Of a DNA stretch of 64,000 nucleotides, positions 1 through 11,935 are shown one piece after another (positions within the stretch are counted from its first letter, which is position 1; each line of letters starts with the position of its first letter). Origin of the DNA: Lumnitzera littorea (taxonomy: Eukaryota; Streptophyta; Magnoliopsida; Myrtales; Combretaceae); NCBI GenBank assembly GCA_024138015.1, contig JAMXBB010000002.1:11275258-11339257 (forward strand), read 5' to 3'. The notes under the pieces are model-generated. The model searched no databases. It worked only from the letters and a program-made list of their open reading frames with translations, and was not told the DNA's origin. The position numbers and the translations under genes are program-made.

Positions 1-439
1 CTAATTCAAGGACAATTTGCAAAAACATCCACATAAGTATTGGTCAACCACATACAGATTCCTTAAATCATTCAAAAAGTATTCCCATCTCTTTATAACT
101 TTTGAAAATATACAAACATCTTAGGAATGTGCTAAATCCTCTAAGGTATTACTATTAATGGTACTTTAAGAAATAACTTTGTGTTCTAAGAATAATTTTG
201 AAGGTATATGCATATTTTTAGAAGTTATAAGATCAAATTACATCTAAAAGTTCACAAGGTTTAATCCATTTTTATTATATTTGAACCATTGAAAAAATAA
301 TTAATTCAATAGTACCCTTATTTTGATGAGATTGTTATGGCCCTCCATCTTACCTTTAATCCATATCTAATATATCTGAACCATTAACATACAATTAATT
401 TAATGATTTAGATTTAATAAATATAAAATAAAAAATGAG
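1..439. other. AT-rich flank outside the MULE
   Basis: AT-rich DNA with no coding signal. The phrase 'atctaatatatctgaaccatt' type wording recurs twice (about 240-300 and 355-400), suggesting a small diverged repeat. It lies outside the left end of the large MULE. Confidence 0.4.
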
Positions 440-655
440 ATGGAGGATTGAACTTATTTCATGAAAAATGAGTCTTGAAAAAAAATAAAAAAAGGGTGGT
501 CGGAAAAAAAAATTACATCTAAGTGGCTGTAAAGGTACCTTTTGGAAAGATGCCTTCAAGTTTTGCCTTATTAATAAGAAAGGCACCTTTCTATAAAACA
601 CCTTATTTGTTATTTAGCAAAGAAGAAGGTGTATTTCCAAAAGGTGTCTTTAGTT
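440..655 (+). repeat. Left terminal inverted repeat of the MULE
   Basis: Reads in parallel with the reverse complement of 24893-25092. Shared landmarks are ATGGAGGA at the outer end, CTTGAAAAAAAAT, AAAAAAGGGG-like, ATTACATCTA, CAAGTTTTGC and TTGTTATTTAGCAAA. The repeat also holds short palindromic AAAGGTACCTTT and GTGCCTTTTGGAAAG words that continue to about 755. Confidence 0.7.
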
Positions 656-1080
656 TTTTTTTTTTTTTTTTTTTTTAACTACTAAATGTGCCTTTTGGAA
701 AGGTACCTTTAGTATTAATTCTTAAACAACTAAAGAAAGGTGCCTTCTTTACAAAAACCTGCAATAAAAGAACTAGTAACTCAAACCAACAATGAAATAC
801 AAAACAAAGCAAAACCAACAATTACAATATAGCAATGCAATTGAAAACTTGAAACTATACGTCAAACTCACATGCTCGTCTTTCGACACCAAGCTTGACT
901 ATAATGTCATTTATTACTTTACATTCAACTTACATACCCAAAATCTAAAGTCATTCATTATTACCATAATGTAACAAGCAAAATATAAGGCATATAGGAT
1001 ATAGAAAAAAGCATAAAGAAGTTAAACTGATATTAAGTTTTCCATAAAAACAAATGTTAAAAAGTCTAATGAACAACAGA
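656..1080. other. Subterminal MULE DNA without genes
   Basis: Contains a poly-T tract (654-677) and two more copies of the AAGGTRCCTTT-type word at about 690-755. No coding frame was recognised. Its position between the left end and the PMD remnant suggests 3' untranslated MULE DNA. Confidence 0.4.
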
Positions 1081-2048
1081 TACAATCTCATCTTCTCCTA
1101 AACCTAGAGAAGACTTAAGATACTTTAGATGCCAAACTCTTACTTCGCCTCCTCTCCTCTAGAATAAGTAGAGCCTATGACTCCTATGTCTATAATTGCT
1201 AGTGAGGTGGCTTTGAAAACTGCAGCGGATCAATGGTAGCTATATAAGAAGAACTCTCTCCTTGAGAATTGACAAACCTCCTCCCTCTCTTAAGTGGTGC
1301 TGGCAGTGTAAAAGAGGGTTCCTTACATATTTGAAGCTAGGGTCTTAAACATGCTACCTCCGCATATACCCTTAGAAGACCCCTCCCCATGAGGTGGAGC
1401 CGTATTATCACTACCACGATGACCCTATCCCTAATGCCGTCCACCTTTCTTCATCTTGGTGCATTCACCTCACTTGGGGGATCTGGAGGGTCGTACTCCA
1501 CCTAGATGTCCTCATCCAACTCTTACAGCTCAATCTAAGCTAGATGTGGAGGGTAAAGAGTGATCAGGAAATGGTTGTTTGGTAACTAAATTCCATGATT
1601 GGTAGAGGATCTAGCTGCTTGGTCGTCAACCTTGTCGAGAGAGATCCTAATTTGCTAGAACTCTTCGGTATGCAAAAGAAGAGGATTAAGATGATGCAAA
1701 GCAAGGTAAGTAGAAAAAATGGTTGTAGTTGAAAGTTGTCTCACCAACTATCTAAGAAGTGCTTCAATTTGACCAAGTTATTGATGAGTGATTCTCCTAT
1801 ACCACTATTGATACCCACACTCTACTCCTCTAGGTTTGTTAATCTAGATAACCCAAGTATGCCTATCATTCCAAGTAGTGATATGAGGTAGATGCTACAT
1901 GATCCAATCGACATCCATCCGGCTATGTAGGTCAATACGATGTAAAGCCTTCTCCATGTCATATGCTGATGGAATCCTCTACAATCCACCAAACTATTAT
2001 ACAACACGTTCAGGTAAGTGCCACTCAAATATGTGGAAACATATGAGT
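1081..2048 (-). pseudogene. C-terminal part of plant mobile domain (MULE), broken
   Basis: Reverse-strand translation just below 2048 gives LICFHIFEWHLPERV, two stops, then ALHRIDLHSRMDVDWI, a stop, and ITTWNDRHTWV. This is the end of the plant mobile domain, whose known pattern includes an 'EWH.PERV' stretch followed by 'LHRIDLRGR..VNW'. The rest, down to about 1081, is a low-conservation tail rich in Pro, Arg and Glu with many stops. The remnant is separated from the earlier part of the same domain (21207-22050) by the LTR elements. The PMD occurs in MAIN/MAIL gene-silencing proteins and in transposons. Here it is a dead transposon copy. Confidence 0.7.
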
Positions 2049-2053
2049 GCCAC

Positions 2054-2586
2054 TGATACAGATCGTTAGGAATGGAACACATGACTACCAATAGCACACA
2101 AACCAAAAGGTAAGTCTAAACTGCGAGATGGTCTAAAGGATAAATGGCAATCAAAGGTTGAACAAGGGTTTTCATGCATTGATGGCGGATATGATGCACC
2201 AATACCTCATACGAGCTCAAGTTGCACTTGATATCATGCACAAGTGTACCCGGAGGGTATTCGCTACTAATCTATGCTCGCAATGGACTAGATAAGTGAA
2301 ATTCAATTTTCATAAACTATTGCGGTCGATACAAATTACAAGTATTTATATAACCCAATTAGGGCAAGTCCTAAGTATATACAAATTACAAAAATGGATT
2401 CCTATTAAAAAAGGGGAAAAGGAATAAATTACAAAGGTAGAGTTGTAATTGAACAAAAAGGATATTTTGTTACAGAAGGACAGTACGAATGATAAAAAAT
2501 AGGGCACATGTCAACTATCCATTATGTAGTCCCAATAATACTATTTTCCAAGCAAAGCAAATTTTGAGCAAATCAGGTCGGCATCA
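2054..2586 (-). repeat. 3' LTR of gypsy I
   Basis: 533 bp, bounded by TGATA at the low end and GGCATCA at the high end. It aligns along its length with 15386-15960, for example AATGGAACACATGAC, CTTGATATCATGCACAAGTG and CAAGTATTTATA. The reverse strand holds a TATA-like TATAAATACTTG near 2341-2352, the probable LTR promoter. Confidence 0.75.
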
Positions 2587-2699
2587 CCTAGTTAAAATTC
2601 TCTATTATTCCATCCTCAGCCTCATCTCTTGAGCTCGATAACAACTCGGCTTAGATGTTCTACGACCTTCTAGTATATTGTCCTAATGGCCTCAAATCT

Positions 2700-3420
2700 T
2701 TTTATAGCTAGTTGATCATCATTCTAACTTGGAGCGGGTGTTTGATCTAACGGGGGTTTAAGGTTGAATCCGTGGGCGGCCTTAAATGGCAACATGTTCA
2801 TGATACTATGGGTGGTCTTGTTATAGGCGAACTCAATTATGGGTAGGCATAGATCCCAATCAGTCATGTTCCAACTAATAGCAACTCGGAGCAAAGTCCC
2901 CACAATTTTATTGATAGCCTCGGTCTATTTGTCCATCCATTTATGGATGATAGAATGTACTGAGTAACAGTTTGGTTCCCATTCGCTTCCATAAGGTCCT
3001 CCAAAAGTGGCTCGTGAATTTTGAGTCTCGATTTGAAACAATGGTCCTGGGTGCTCCATGAAGTTAACGACCTCCTGCAAGAAAAGAAAAGAGATAGCCG
3101 AAGCGTCATTAGTCTTAGAGTAAGGCACAAAGTGTACCACTTGTTAAATCGGTCCATGACCACCATAATGGAGTCCTTCTCTTGGGATGTCCTCAGCAAT
3201 CTTAACATAAAGTTTATGCTTAGCTTAGACCATGGTTTAGTTGAGATTGGAAATGGTAAATATTGTCCTTACTCAACTTGGCTCTTTGCCTTTCTATAAG
3301 TAGCATACCTTTCCAATATAGCTTGGACATCCTTGCTTATCTTTGGCCAAAAAAATCTAAAGGATAATACTTAATGAGTTTGGAGCTTACCAAAATGTCT
3401 AAACAATACTCAATTATGCA
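2700..3420 (-). pseudogene. Integrase remnant of gypsy I
   Basis: Reverse-strand frames give DSIMVVMDRFNKWYTL with a downstream segment matching the integrase core of Ty3/gypsy elements, then FAYNKTTHSIMNMLPFKAAHG, a typical gypsy integrase tail, near 2750-2830. The region changes frame at least once (about 3000-3140) and contains stops. The protein would have joined element cDNA to host DNA. Confidence 0.7.
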
Positions 3421-3679
3421 TCTCACGTACTAGCAGCTCTCTCATAGAACAAGTCAAGATACATAACCTCTTCTTTCTAAATAATTATCCGTCCTTCTTA
3501 TGATAGTCATTAAGTGTTCAACCTTCTTTACATCTAGCATAGATCAAACCAAAATGTAGGTCCTCAGAATACAAATCCTTTATCATAGAAAATCCCAATA
3601 ATCGGGTCTATAGTTCGATTAAGAGGGAATGTTATCTCAATAGGGCATTGGCCACTACATTGTTCTTATTGTTCTTGTA

Positions 3680-4000
3680 CTTCAAAACATAAAAAAAATC
3701 CCTTCATAAACTCAACACACTTAGCTTATCTTCAAGATAGCTTTAGCTGGCTTTTTAGATATCTCAAAGATTCATGATCAATGTAGATCACAAACTCTTT
3801 GAGTAATAGACAATATTGCCATACAATTAAGGCTTGGATCAAGGAGTAAAACTCCTTATCATAAATAAAATAATTGAGTGTAACTCCTCTAAGCTTTTCA
3901 CTGAAGTAAGCAATAGGTCGGCCCTCCTACATCAACATAATACCTATGCCTAGTCTGGTTGCATTACATTCTACTTCAAATACTTTGTCAAAGCTTGGTA
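3680..4000 (-). pseudogene. RNase H remnant of gypsy I
   Basis: Reverse-strand translation near 3895-3990 gives GIGIMLM, a stop, then EGRPIAYFSEKL, the conserved start of gypsy RNase H. The usual catalytic Asp in the 'DAS' motif is replaced by Asn (ECNAT). Following residues YFIYDKEFYSLI and WQYCLLLKEFVIYIDHESL match the remainder of the domain. Confidence 0.75.
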
Positions 4001-4299
4001 AAGCTAAAAGATGGGCAGTAGTCAGCTTCTTCTTTACTTCTTCAAAACTCCTCTATTCCTTCTCTCCCCACCTGAACTCAACATTTTTCTTCGACAGTTC
4101 AGTGAGTGGGGGCACAATGGTACTGAAGTTCCTTATAAATCGACGATAAAATAATGCTATGCCATGGAAACTTCACACGTTGGCTGAACAAGTCGATATA
4201 GGCCATTCAATAATTGCTTGTATCTTCTCATCATCAACTCGGATACTACCACCACTCACAACAAACCTCAGAAAGATCACTTCAAGTCAGTAAAAGTCA

Positions 4300-4830
4300 T
4301 ATTTCTTCAGATTGGCATAAAGCTTCTTAGCTCAGAGTTTTGAGAATACAGCTCACAAATGCTCTCTGTGAGTCTCTAAGTCAAGACTATAGAAAAGAAT
4401 ATCATTGAATACACGATGACAAATTTTCCAATGAGTTCTCAGAGTACATGGTTCTCCAGTCGCATGAATATGCTTGAAGCATTTGATAGCCCGAATGGCA
4501 TAACAAGCCATTCATATAATCCATTGCAGGTCTTGAATATGATCTTCCATTCATCTCCCTCTCGCATTCGGATTTGGTAGTATCTAGATTTGAGATCGAT
4601 CTTGGAGAATACTCTTACTCCATTCAACTCATCAAGCCTTAGTATAGGATACCAAAACTTGATGGTAATGTAGTTGATTGCTCGGCTATCTACAGACATC
4701 CTCCATGTGCCATCTTTCTTTGGTACCAACAGAGTTAACACGGTACATGGACTTAAGGACTCTTGCACATAACCTCTCTTCATCAACTCATTTACTTGTC
4801 ATTGCGACTTAGCAACTTACTTAGGATTCA
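4300..4830 (-). pseudogene. Reverse transcriptase remnant of gypsy I
   Basis: A 115-codon open stretch (4439-4786) reads KKDGTWRMSVDSRAIN, the RT motif around the primer/template site, then FSKIDLKSRYYQIRM and PFGLSNASSIFM. The first catalytic Asp lies in FSKIDLKS and is present. The YxDD box just downstream (about 4400-4415) is damaged: a one-base loss breaks the frame and the box reads as Asn-Asp. The upstream finger region lies to about 4830. Confidence 0.85.
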
Positions 4831-5099
4831 GCCTATAAGAAGGCTTGTTTAGTAAGGCGGCTCTTGGCTACAAGTTAATTGCATGCTTAAATGCCTAAGA
4901 TAAGAGGTAAACCTTATAGTAACTCACTTAGGAATAGGTCAATAAGCTTATCTAAGAAGGCTTTCACTTCGGTAAATAGCAACTCCTCCTTTGATCCTCT
5001 CATCTCAAGTAACCTTCTGATTAGCAAATAGATTGGCTCTTCAAGCTTCATTTCTCTTTTTAGCTCAGCTCGAGTCATCACCAAAATCTCTTTCTTCAA

Positions 5100-5690
5100 A
5101 ACTTGGCTTATTTAGGTCTATAAGCTTTTAACTTGTTTAGTAATCCTAAGGCTCAACTTCACCTTCCTACCCTCATGCTCTATGGAACATGTGTTCTTTT
5201 TTCCATTGTATATCATACTTTAGTCAAACATCCATAGTTGTTTAAGAAGGATATAGGATATACTCATGGGTAACACATCATAGAGTACTTCATCCCTATA
5301 GTTTTCCAATATTGATTGGCACGACCACTTGTTTATTTACTTATAAGGTTCCTTTGTCACTGTATTAGTGCAATTTATAAGGCTTAGGGTAGGGCTTGGT
5401 CAACAACTTAAATTGTTAGACCATGAAAGCAAACGCAGCATTAGTGCATTTGCCACCATCAACAATTAAGGCACATAATGACCTATTTACCTTACATCTA
5501 ATGTGAAACAAATTCTCTCACTGCTCATCCTTAGGTACAAGACTCATATTCATTGTTCTCCTCAATACCAGGGTAATAAACATAAAATTACCTTCCTCAC
5601 TATATATGACTTCCTCCTCCTTAGACAGTTTGGTTTGTCTGGTCTGTTTCAGCTCTTCTACTTTGATAAGAGTAAATTACTCTTCTACTT
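5100..5690 (-). pseudogene. Aspartic protease region of gypsy I
   Basis: Reverse-strand translation gives ENLFHIRCKVNRSLCALIVDG, where DGG stands in place of the DSG/DTG active-site triad, followed by KCTNAAF. The equivalent stretch is also present in gypsy II and III. Several stops follow. A linker running to RT (about 4840-5100) is acidic and lysine-rich. Confidence 0.65.
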
Positions 5691-5699
5691 TGGTACTTA

Positions 5700-7235
5700 A
5701 TTGTGTAATGTATTGATTTTAGATGAATCAAGATCAAAAAAATGAAGTTTATATAAAGAACAATGAATTTCAAGGCAATCATGGTCGTGAGGAAAAAAAA
5801 ACCTTGAAATAAAATCAAGATATACTTTATCACAAGCGTGATGATGAAAATTTGGAATGGCCAACATTCATCATGCCTTTCGTCATGGGCATGATTAAGG
5901 AAGTACCAATGATCTCTCTATCAGTCACGCTTGTGATTGAAATCAGGAGGGTGATCACGCCTTTAATCACAGGCATAATGAGATGTAATGAAACGACAAG
6001 GAGTTCACATCTATTGTCACAACCATAATTAATGTAGATTTTTGTTTTCCAAAACTATCACATCCCAAGTCATAAGCATAATAGCAGTAGACACAATTGT
6101 TCTTCTTCAACTTTTTCATACGAACCAGTACGTGAAACATGTCTTAACATCAAGCAGTGTCTTAAAGTAGTATATTTTCGAGTTCTTTGATGAGTCAAGT
6201 ATAAATATACCGCAATTTTTAGACAAAGGGAGAGAATAACATCAGAACGAACATCATCAAGAAACATAACAGATTATTAGATTCCATTAAATTTCTTATT
6301 CGTATCTTAGGTAGTGATCTTATAATGAGAGTTTTGTGTAACATTCTTCACTAACTTCGAGAGAATTGTAAAGAATCCAGTCTCTGTATATTGGTGTATC
6401 AAAATCCTTCAAGATAATCAAAAAGAGTTTTCTTCTTCTCTCTTCTTTCGTGCTGTGTTTTAATTCTTTTACCCTATTTATCTATATTTGTTCTGTTTCT
6501 ATCATGTGTAAGTGATAAATCAAGGTTTACTAAGTCATTTTAATATGAATGTATTTTGAATTGTTGTTATTCTTAATAATTACGCATTTCTAGTGATTAA
6601 AACTTCATATAAGTTGAGATAGTGTAGTACATGACATAATCTTGTAGAAGATTTCAACGGAATATGTTGAGAAACGATTCCACTAAATAAATCTTAGTCA
6701 CTAGAACAAACTACTCCTGTTAATAGAAATATTTTTAGGAAGTTCGCTGCATATTGTATGGAATTCAAGGATAAGTAAGTTTCTAATGCAATCTTGACTT
6801 ATCCATTCTTTGAGAAAAGATTCTAAGAAACGTAATCAGGATTAGAATTGAGTAATTGTAAGAAGAATACTCATGAGTAGAGAATTCCTGTAGATGAGTA
6901 ATTGTTAGGATAGATTGTTCATAAGTCATGTTAATATGATGGAGTAAACCTACTTTATAATTTGTTGTTTTCGTGTTATAATCTTATTTGTTGTGTTCTC
7001 TTGGTGTAAACGTAAAATTAGTACAATTTAGTGGTAGAAATTAGTTAAATTACTTCATTCAATCATTCAGTCGCTAGTTAACAGGAAGAATAATTAGTAT
7101 TAGTGTTTAAATCCTTTTCCCAGCAAAGACGACTCTATACTTATCTATGCTTTAAAACAAAAGGTACACTTGCCTATTGAACCGAGTTAAGGATAGAATA
7201 AAGGAATTTAAATTGTAAGACTCGGTAGCTTTATT
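5700..7235. mobile_element. Unclassified ~1.5-kb non-coding insertion in gypsy I
   Basis: Gypsy I coding sequence stops near 5700 and resumes near 7235, when compared with the equivalent gag-protease stretches of II and III. The inserted DNA has no coding frame. It holds a TATA-like TATAAATATACC at 6190-6201. A complementary pair lies near 5829-5841 (TATCACAAGCGTG) and 5925-5938 (CACGCTTGTGATTG). A pyrimidine-rich leader-like stretch lies at 6429-6480. It could be a solo LTR or a non-autonomous LTR element. I could not find clear terminal repeats or a target duplication. Confidence 0.45.
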
Positions 7236-7499
7236 AAGAGGCGATCATACTTCCTCATCAATACTGTCTACTTCAATTGCTGACGCTTCTCCTCAAATCA
7301 CTATGGTTCTTTTGTTCAGACACTAAGCAGCCATATATCCAAATCCTTGACACTTGAAGCATTTGATATTACTTGTCTTTCTTCTTGAGCTCTAGCCTTT
7401 CTTGAACTTCCTTAGGATCTTCTTCTCCTCTGCTTGAGTAGTTTAACCAGGTTGGACTTCAACAACTTTGCTATGTACCAATCGTTCAAGTCTACTTGG
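7236..7499 (-). pseudogene. Zinc-knuckle end of gypsy I Gag
   Basis: Reverse-strand translation gives IKCFKCQGFGYMAA, a stop, then C. This is a CCHC zinc knuckle in which the His codon has become Tyr and the Gln before the last Cys has become a stop. It continues the Gag interrupted at 14140 by gypsy II. The CCHC knuckle normally binds element RNA. Confidence 0.7.
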
Positions 7500-8419
7500 T
7501 GATTAGAATTGGACTACTGGACCTTTGACGCATAGCTAGGCTTCGAGGCCTTGAAGGACTAACAAGACAAATCCTTTTACTCTAACCGACTCTTATGAAA
7601 GCTGAGCTAATACTTACTGCTAACCAATTCCTTGTGTCGAGCCATGTAATCACTCATCTCTTAAAAGTAGTATGCCGACTAGATGAATGCCCTACTGACA
7701 ACCCAACCCTACAAGTTTGCTCAGCCCTGATCAAGTTGACCTCCAGCTCAGCAACATTGGTGTTGAGAAGTCGAGATCCCCAACACATATCCATAGGTAC
7801 CTTTCTTCCGATGGGTCCAAGTATGCTCAACACCCCTACACAACCATCCATCCTAATCCCACCATCTTGTTTATTTCTACCAGGAGCATCCTCGAATGAG
7901 TTGTTGCCACGTACCCTAGACCCATAAAAAGGAATTTGTTGCAATACTCATTGGTCTACTTGAAATTTCATTTTTACCCTTTATATTCCTTATACATCAC
8001 TTCTTTTAAACATTATCCTTTTTGTCTTTTTCTAACATAAACAAGTTGCCCTAGTTTTTTTGGTATAAATACCCATTATATATGTAGCCGCAATCATCTT
8101 ATCATCAATATACTGAATATTCTTCATTTCGTGAACACTACTCTTGTTAGCTTGTTTACTTTACTTCACTTTTATCCTAATCTTTAAGTAAAGCCAGATA
8201 GCAAGTAACCTTATTGGACCACTTGTGCATCATATCAAGTGTGTCATGAGTCCTCAAAAACTCCATTAGTGCGCTATATCCTTTGGAGTTATTCATGGAT
8301 TTACTTATCTTACTTTTTCTATTCTTTCGCATAGTTTCCATCTCATTCTCCAAGCTTTAGGCAAACTTAGACCTACCCCAGTAACCGGCTTTGTCTGTCC
8401 TTGGCTACGGTCCACATCA
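7500..8419 (+). repeat. 5' LTR of gypsy II
   Basis: 920 bp starting TGATTAGAATTGGAC and ending CCACATCA. It aligns throughout with 13224-14139. A TATA-like GGTATAAATACCC lies at 8060-8072, followed by a leader-like pyrimidine-rich stretch. It also resembles the LTR of element III (53187-54050). Confidence 0.9.
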
Positions 8420-8422
8420 TCA

Positions 8423-8434
8423 TGGTATTTGAGA
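8423..8434 (+). other. Primer-binding site of gypsy II
   Basis: Reads TGGTATTTGAGA, a damaged form of the plant initiator-Met tRNA primer site TGGTATCAGAGC, three bases after the LTR end. Confidence 0.7.
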
Positions 8435-8734
8435 GGAGGCTTCATTTAGGTAAGTTGTATCTACATTTTTTTGAAGTAGTGCTACTGTAGTGGTGTGTCA
8501 AAATTGTGAAGAGATTCATCAAAGTAGTTTGTTTTTGTGTATACCCTGTTTTGCCCTATTTTAAACATCCAAAAACAGAGTAAGTTTTTGTGTAGTAGTT
8601 TGTTCATTAGTGTAGTTACTATGTTTACAGCTTAACTAAACATTTGTGTAAAAAGCGTGCGAGTTGTTTTATTTGGAGAAATAGTGTTAATTGTATCTCA
8701 GAATCTAAAGTTTGAAACCAAATTTGTCAAAGAA

Positions 8735-9990
8735 ATGATAGATCCAAGTGTTAATGCTAGCATTCGGAATGACAATAGTAGTGTTATCCACCATGGCCGA
8801 CCGCCCTAAGGTACCCCCAAAAGCACAAATGAGACACTAGATGAGATAGCTAACCTGACTAGAGCTGCTCATGTAATGGCCTATCGACTTGATAAGGTTG
8901 TGTAGAACACTCCACAAGCCACCCAACATGTTAAGGGTCAAAACCTAGCTTAACAAGTTTAAGGCGAAGGAGTAAGAGGATGAGTGAGAAGAAGGATTGA
9001 TTTAGGTGATATGGATGATGAAGAAACAGAAGAATACGAAGAAGAAGAAGAGCAAGTTAGAACACCCCAAGCTGTCGACGATGTAAAGCTTTAGATTCTG
9101 AGCTTCAGTGGTTCTGAGAGAACAGATGATTATTTAGATTGAGAAGAGAAGGTTGAGCGAGTTTTTTATTATTACTAATATGAGGACCAAGAAAAGATGA
9201 GAAATATTGCTGTTAAGTTCTTAGGATATGCCACTATGTGGTGGAAAAACTTCCAAATCATAAAAAGACGAAAATGATACAGGGAAGTGAATACTTGGCT
9301 CTAGATGAGGAGGACACTTAGAAATAGATTTGTGCCGGATATATATCTACAAGACACTTTTGCTCGACTTCAAGAGCTGAGACAAGTAGGCCGAACTATC
9401 GATAAATATGTTTAAGAGTTCCAAATACTCATAATTCACTGTAAAGTAGAAGAGCCATCAACCCGATTAGTGTCCAAATTTCTCATTGGATTAAGAAGCG
9501 ATATTTGAGACATTGTGGAACTTCAACAATTTACCACATTAGATGAGGCTATAAGGATAACCCTATAAGTGGAGAGATAGATAAGGAGCCGGATGCCGAT
9601 TCGACCTTTGGTGATTTAACCTAGTCAATCTAGCTGACATGTTCAAGGAAGCTATTGAGCTCAACCAAGCACTAAGCCAACTAAACGAACAGATGTCAGG
9701 ACTAAACAGAAGGGCCAACCTAATGGTGACATACCAACCCGAACATATGAGAAGGGATAAGGACCTAGGAGGAAGACAAGCTAGATTAAGTGCTTCAAAT
9801 GCTAGGGGTTTGGATACATGGCTGCTCAATATTTGAACCGATGAACTATGGTCATCAAAGGAGATGTCTCAAAGCTTGAAGTAGATAGTATTGACAAGGA
9901 ACCTAAGGAAGAGGCTGTTTTTAAGAAGGGAACCACTTAGAAGAATGAACTAGTTGAGGAAGATGTATTTGCTAAGGATTTGGATTAGTT
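8735..9990 (+). pseudogene. Gag remnant of gypsy II
   Basis: From ATG 8735 one frame reads MIDPSVNASIRNDNSSVIHH, an acidic stretch around 9010-9060 (EETEEYEEEEE) and the capsid-like YATMWWKNFQ near 9230. Then comes RTLRNRFVPDIYLQDTFARL, typical of gypsy Gag. Many codons for Gln or Trp are stops. The zinc knuckle near 9790-9835 reads IKCFKC, a stop, GFGYMAAQY: both the His and last Cys are lost. Gag would form the particle around the element RNA. Confidence 0.8.
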
Positions 9991-10640
9991 AATCTTAACT
10001 GTCTACCGTACAATGAGTTTGGAACCTTCATACGAAAAGGAGCAAAGAGAGAATTTATTCCACATTACTTGCAAAGTGAATAATTAGGTATGTGCGCTCA
10101 TAGTGGATAGTGGAAGTTGACCAATGTGGCATCTACTAACCTGATCAAGAAGTTAAAGTTGCTAACTATCATACATCCGAAGTTGTACAAGTTGTACTAG
10201 CTAAATGAGAAAGGAGCACTATATGTCACATGGCAAGTATTACTGCCGATCTCTATTGGAAATTATTTCAACAAAATTCTTAGTGACATACTAGCCATGT
10301 ATGCATTACATGTGCTGCTGGGCTAACCTTAGCTTTATGATCAAAGAGTTATCCATGATGGATATAGGAACACATAGGTGCTTGAGAAAGATGGGAGGAG
10401 ATTATGTTGAACCCCATGATGCTAAGTCAAGTTAGCAAGTTACAAGTTAAACTTAATTGCAGATCAAAGAAAGCTTTGGTGCTAAGTAGGGCCAAACTCC
10501 AAGAGGCTATTAAAGCCGACCTTCTTATTAATTAGGCGATTACTAGAGTTGAAGGAGTGGGGTAAACTACCCCTGGAAGTCAAGGAATTATTGAAAGAAT
10601 ATGCTAATATGTTTCCTGAGTAGTCGCTAGAAGGGCTACC
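9991..10640 (+). pseudogene. Protease and linker of gypsy II
   Basis: Near 10050-10140 the translation gives FHITCKVNN, a stop, then ALIVDSGS. The DSG active-site triad of a retroviral-type aspartic protease is kept, but the next residues lie out of frame. Following DNA to 10640 matches the linker seen in elements I and III and ends in a stretch normally reading toward RT. Confidence 0.65.
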
Positions 10641-11290
10641 CCCTCTCTAAGGCATTGAACACTGCATTGACTTGATACTTGGTGTTGCCCTACCGAACAA
10701 GCTAGCTTATCAGATGAATCCCAAGTAGGCTTTTAAGCTCTAACAATAAGTCAATGAACTCTTGGAAAAGGGTTATGTAAGAGAAAGTCTCAGCCCTTAT
10801 GCCGTACTAGCGCTCCTTACATTGAAAAAGGATGGAATACGACATATGTGTATAGATAGCAAAGTTGTCAATAAGATTACGGTTAAGTATAGATATCCCA
10901 TCCCAAGGCTAGACGAAATAGTAAATGAATTAAGTGGTGCAAGGATATTTAGCAAGATAGATCTGAAGTTAGGGTACCACAAAATCTAAATGAGACAAAG
11001 AGATGAGTGGAAAACTATATTTAAAACTCGATATGGACTCTACAAGTGGATGGTAATACCTTTTGGCTTGTCGAATGTCTTGAGTACTTTTATGTAACTG
11101 ATGAACCATGTACTAAGAAATCTGATTGGGAAGTGTGTCGTGGTATATTTTAATGACATCCTTGTATATAGTGCCGACTATGCGAGCTACTATGAATATC
11201 CCCGTGTCGTGCTCAATGTACTTCAAGTTGAAAGATTATTCGATAATCTTAAGAAGTGTTATTTCTACCAGGAGGAATTGGTACTTGTAG
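10641..11290 (+). pseudogene. Reverse transcriptase remnant of gypsy II
   Basis: The frame from 10762 reads EKGYVRESLSPYAVLAL, then KKDGIRHMCIDSKVVNKITV and FSKIDLKLGYHKI, a stop at 10987, and MRQRDEWKT. From 11101 it continues MNHVLRNLIGKCVVVYFNDI. The catalytic YxDD box is YFND: the first Asp is replaced by Asn, consistent with a G-to-A change. The enzyme would copy element RNA into DNA. Confidence 0.9.
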
Positions 11291-11935
11291 TATATGTAGT
11301 TAGTAGAGGTAGCTTACGAGTGAATAATGAGAAGATCCAAGCCATTGTAAAGTGGCCGACTCTAACCACTTATGCTAATATAAGAAGTTTTCATAGACTA
11401 GCATCCTTTTATCGAAGGTTCATCAGAAACTTCAATGCCATTGTTGCACCCCTTACTAAGTTGATGAAGAAGAACATTGAATTTAAGTGGGAAGAAAGAG
11501 AGGAAAGAAGTTTTGTTAAAGTGAAGGCAAAGTTGACTTCTGCACCTGTATTAGCCTTACCAAACTTCGAGAAGATTTTTGAGCCAGAATGTGACGTGTT
11601 AGGCATTGGTATAGGTGTTATCTCAATGAAAGAAAGTTGACCGATTGCCTACCACAGTGAGAAGCTTAGAAGACCTCAATTGAATTACTCTGTATATAAT
11701 AAAGAACTCTTAGCCCTTATTTAAGTGCTCCAAGTGTGGCAGCATTATCTATATCGAAAGAGTTTGTCGTCTATACCAATCATAAGTCTTTGAGGTACTT
11801 TAGAAGTCAGACCAAGTTGTTGAAGCAATAAGCGAGATAGGTTGAATTCCTAAAAGGATTCAACTTTGTGATAAAGTACAAATAAGACAAGAGCAACGCC
11901 GTTGTCGATGCTTTATCAAAGAGACATGTCTTCTT
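11291..11935 (+). pseudogene. RT thumb and RNase H remnant of gypsy II
   Basis: Continuous with RT to 11640: NNEKIQAIVKWPTLTTYANI, FYRRFIRNFNAIVAPLTKL, then PECDVLGIGIGVISM, the RNase H start, where the first Asp of the active site is retained in CDVLG. A stop at 11638 and a frameshift follow. The remainder (AYHSEKLRRPQLNYSVYNKE) is recognisable. Confidence 0.85.

Noticed and set aside
395..601. Minus-strand open frame of 68 codons
   Set aside because: Falls on the MULE inverted end; low-complexity Phe/Ile-rich translation with no domain.
7595..7944. Open frames on both strands up to 110 codons
   Set aside because: They lie inside the 5' LTR of gypsy II and do not persist in the other LTR.
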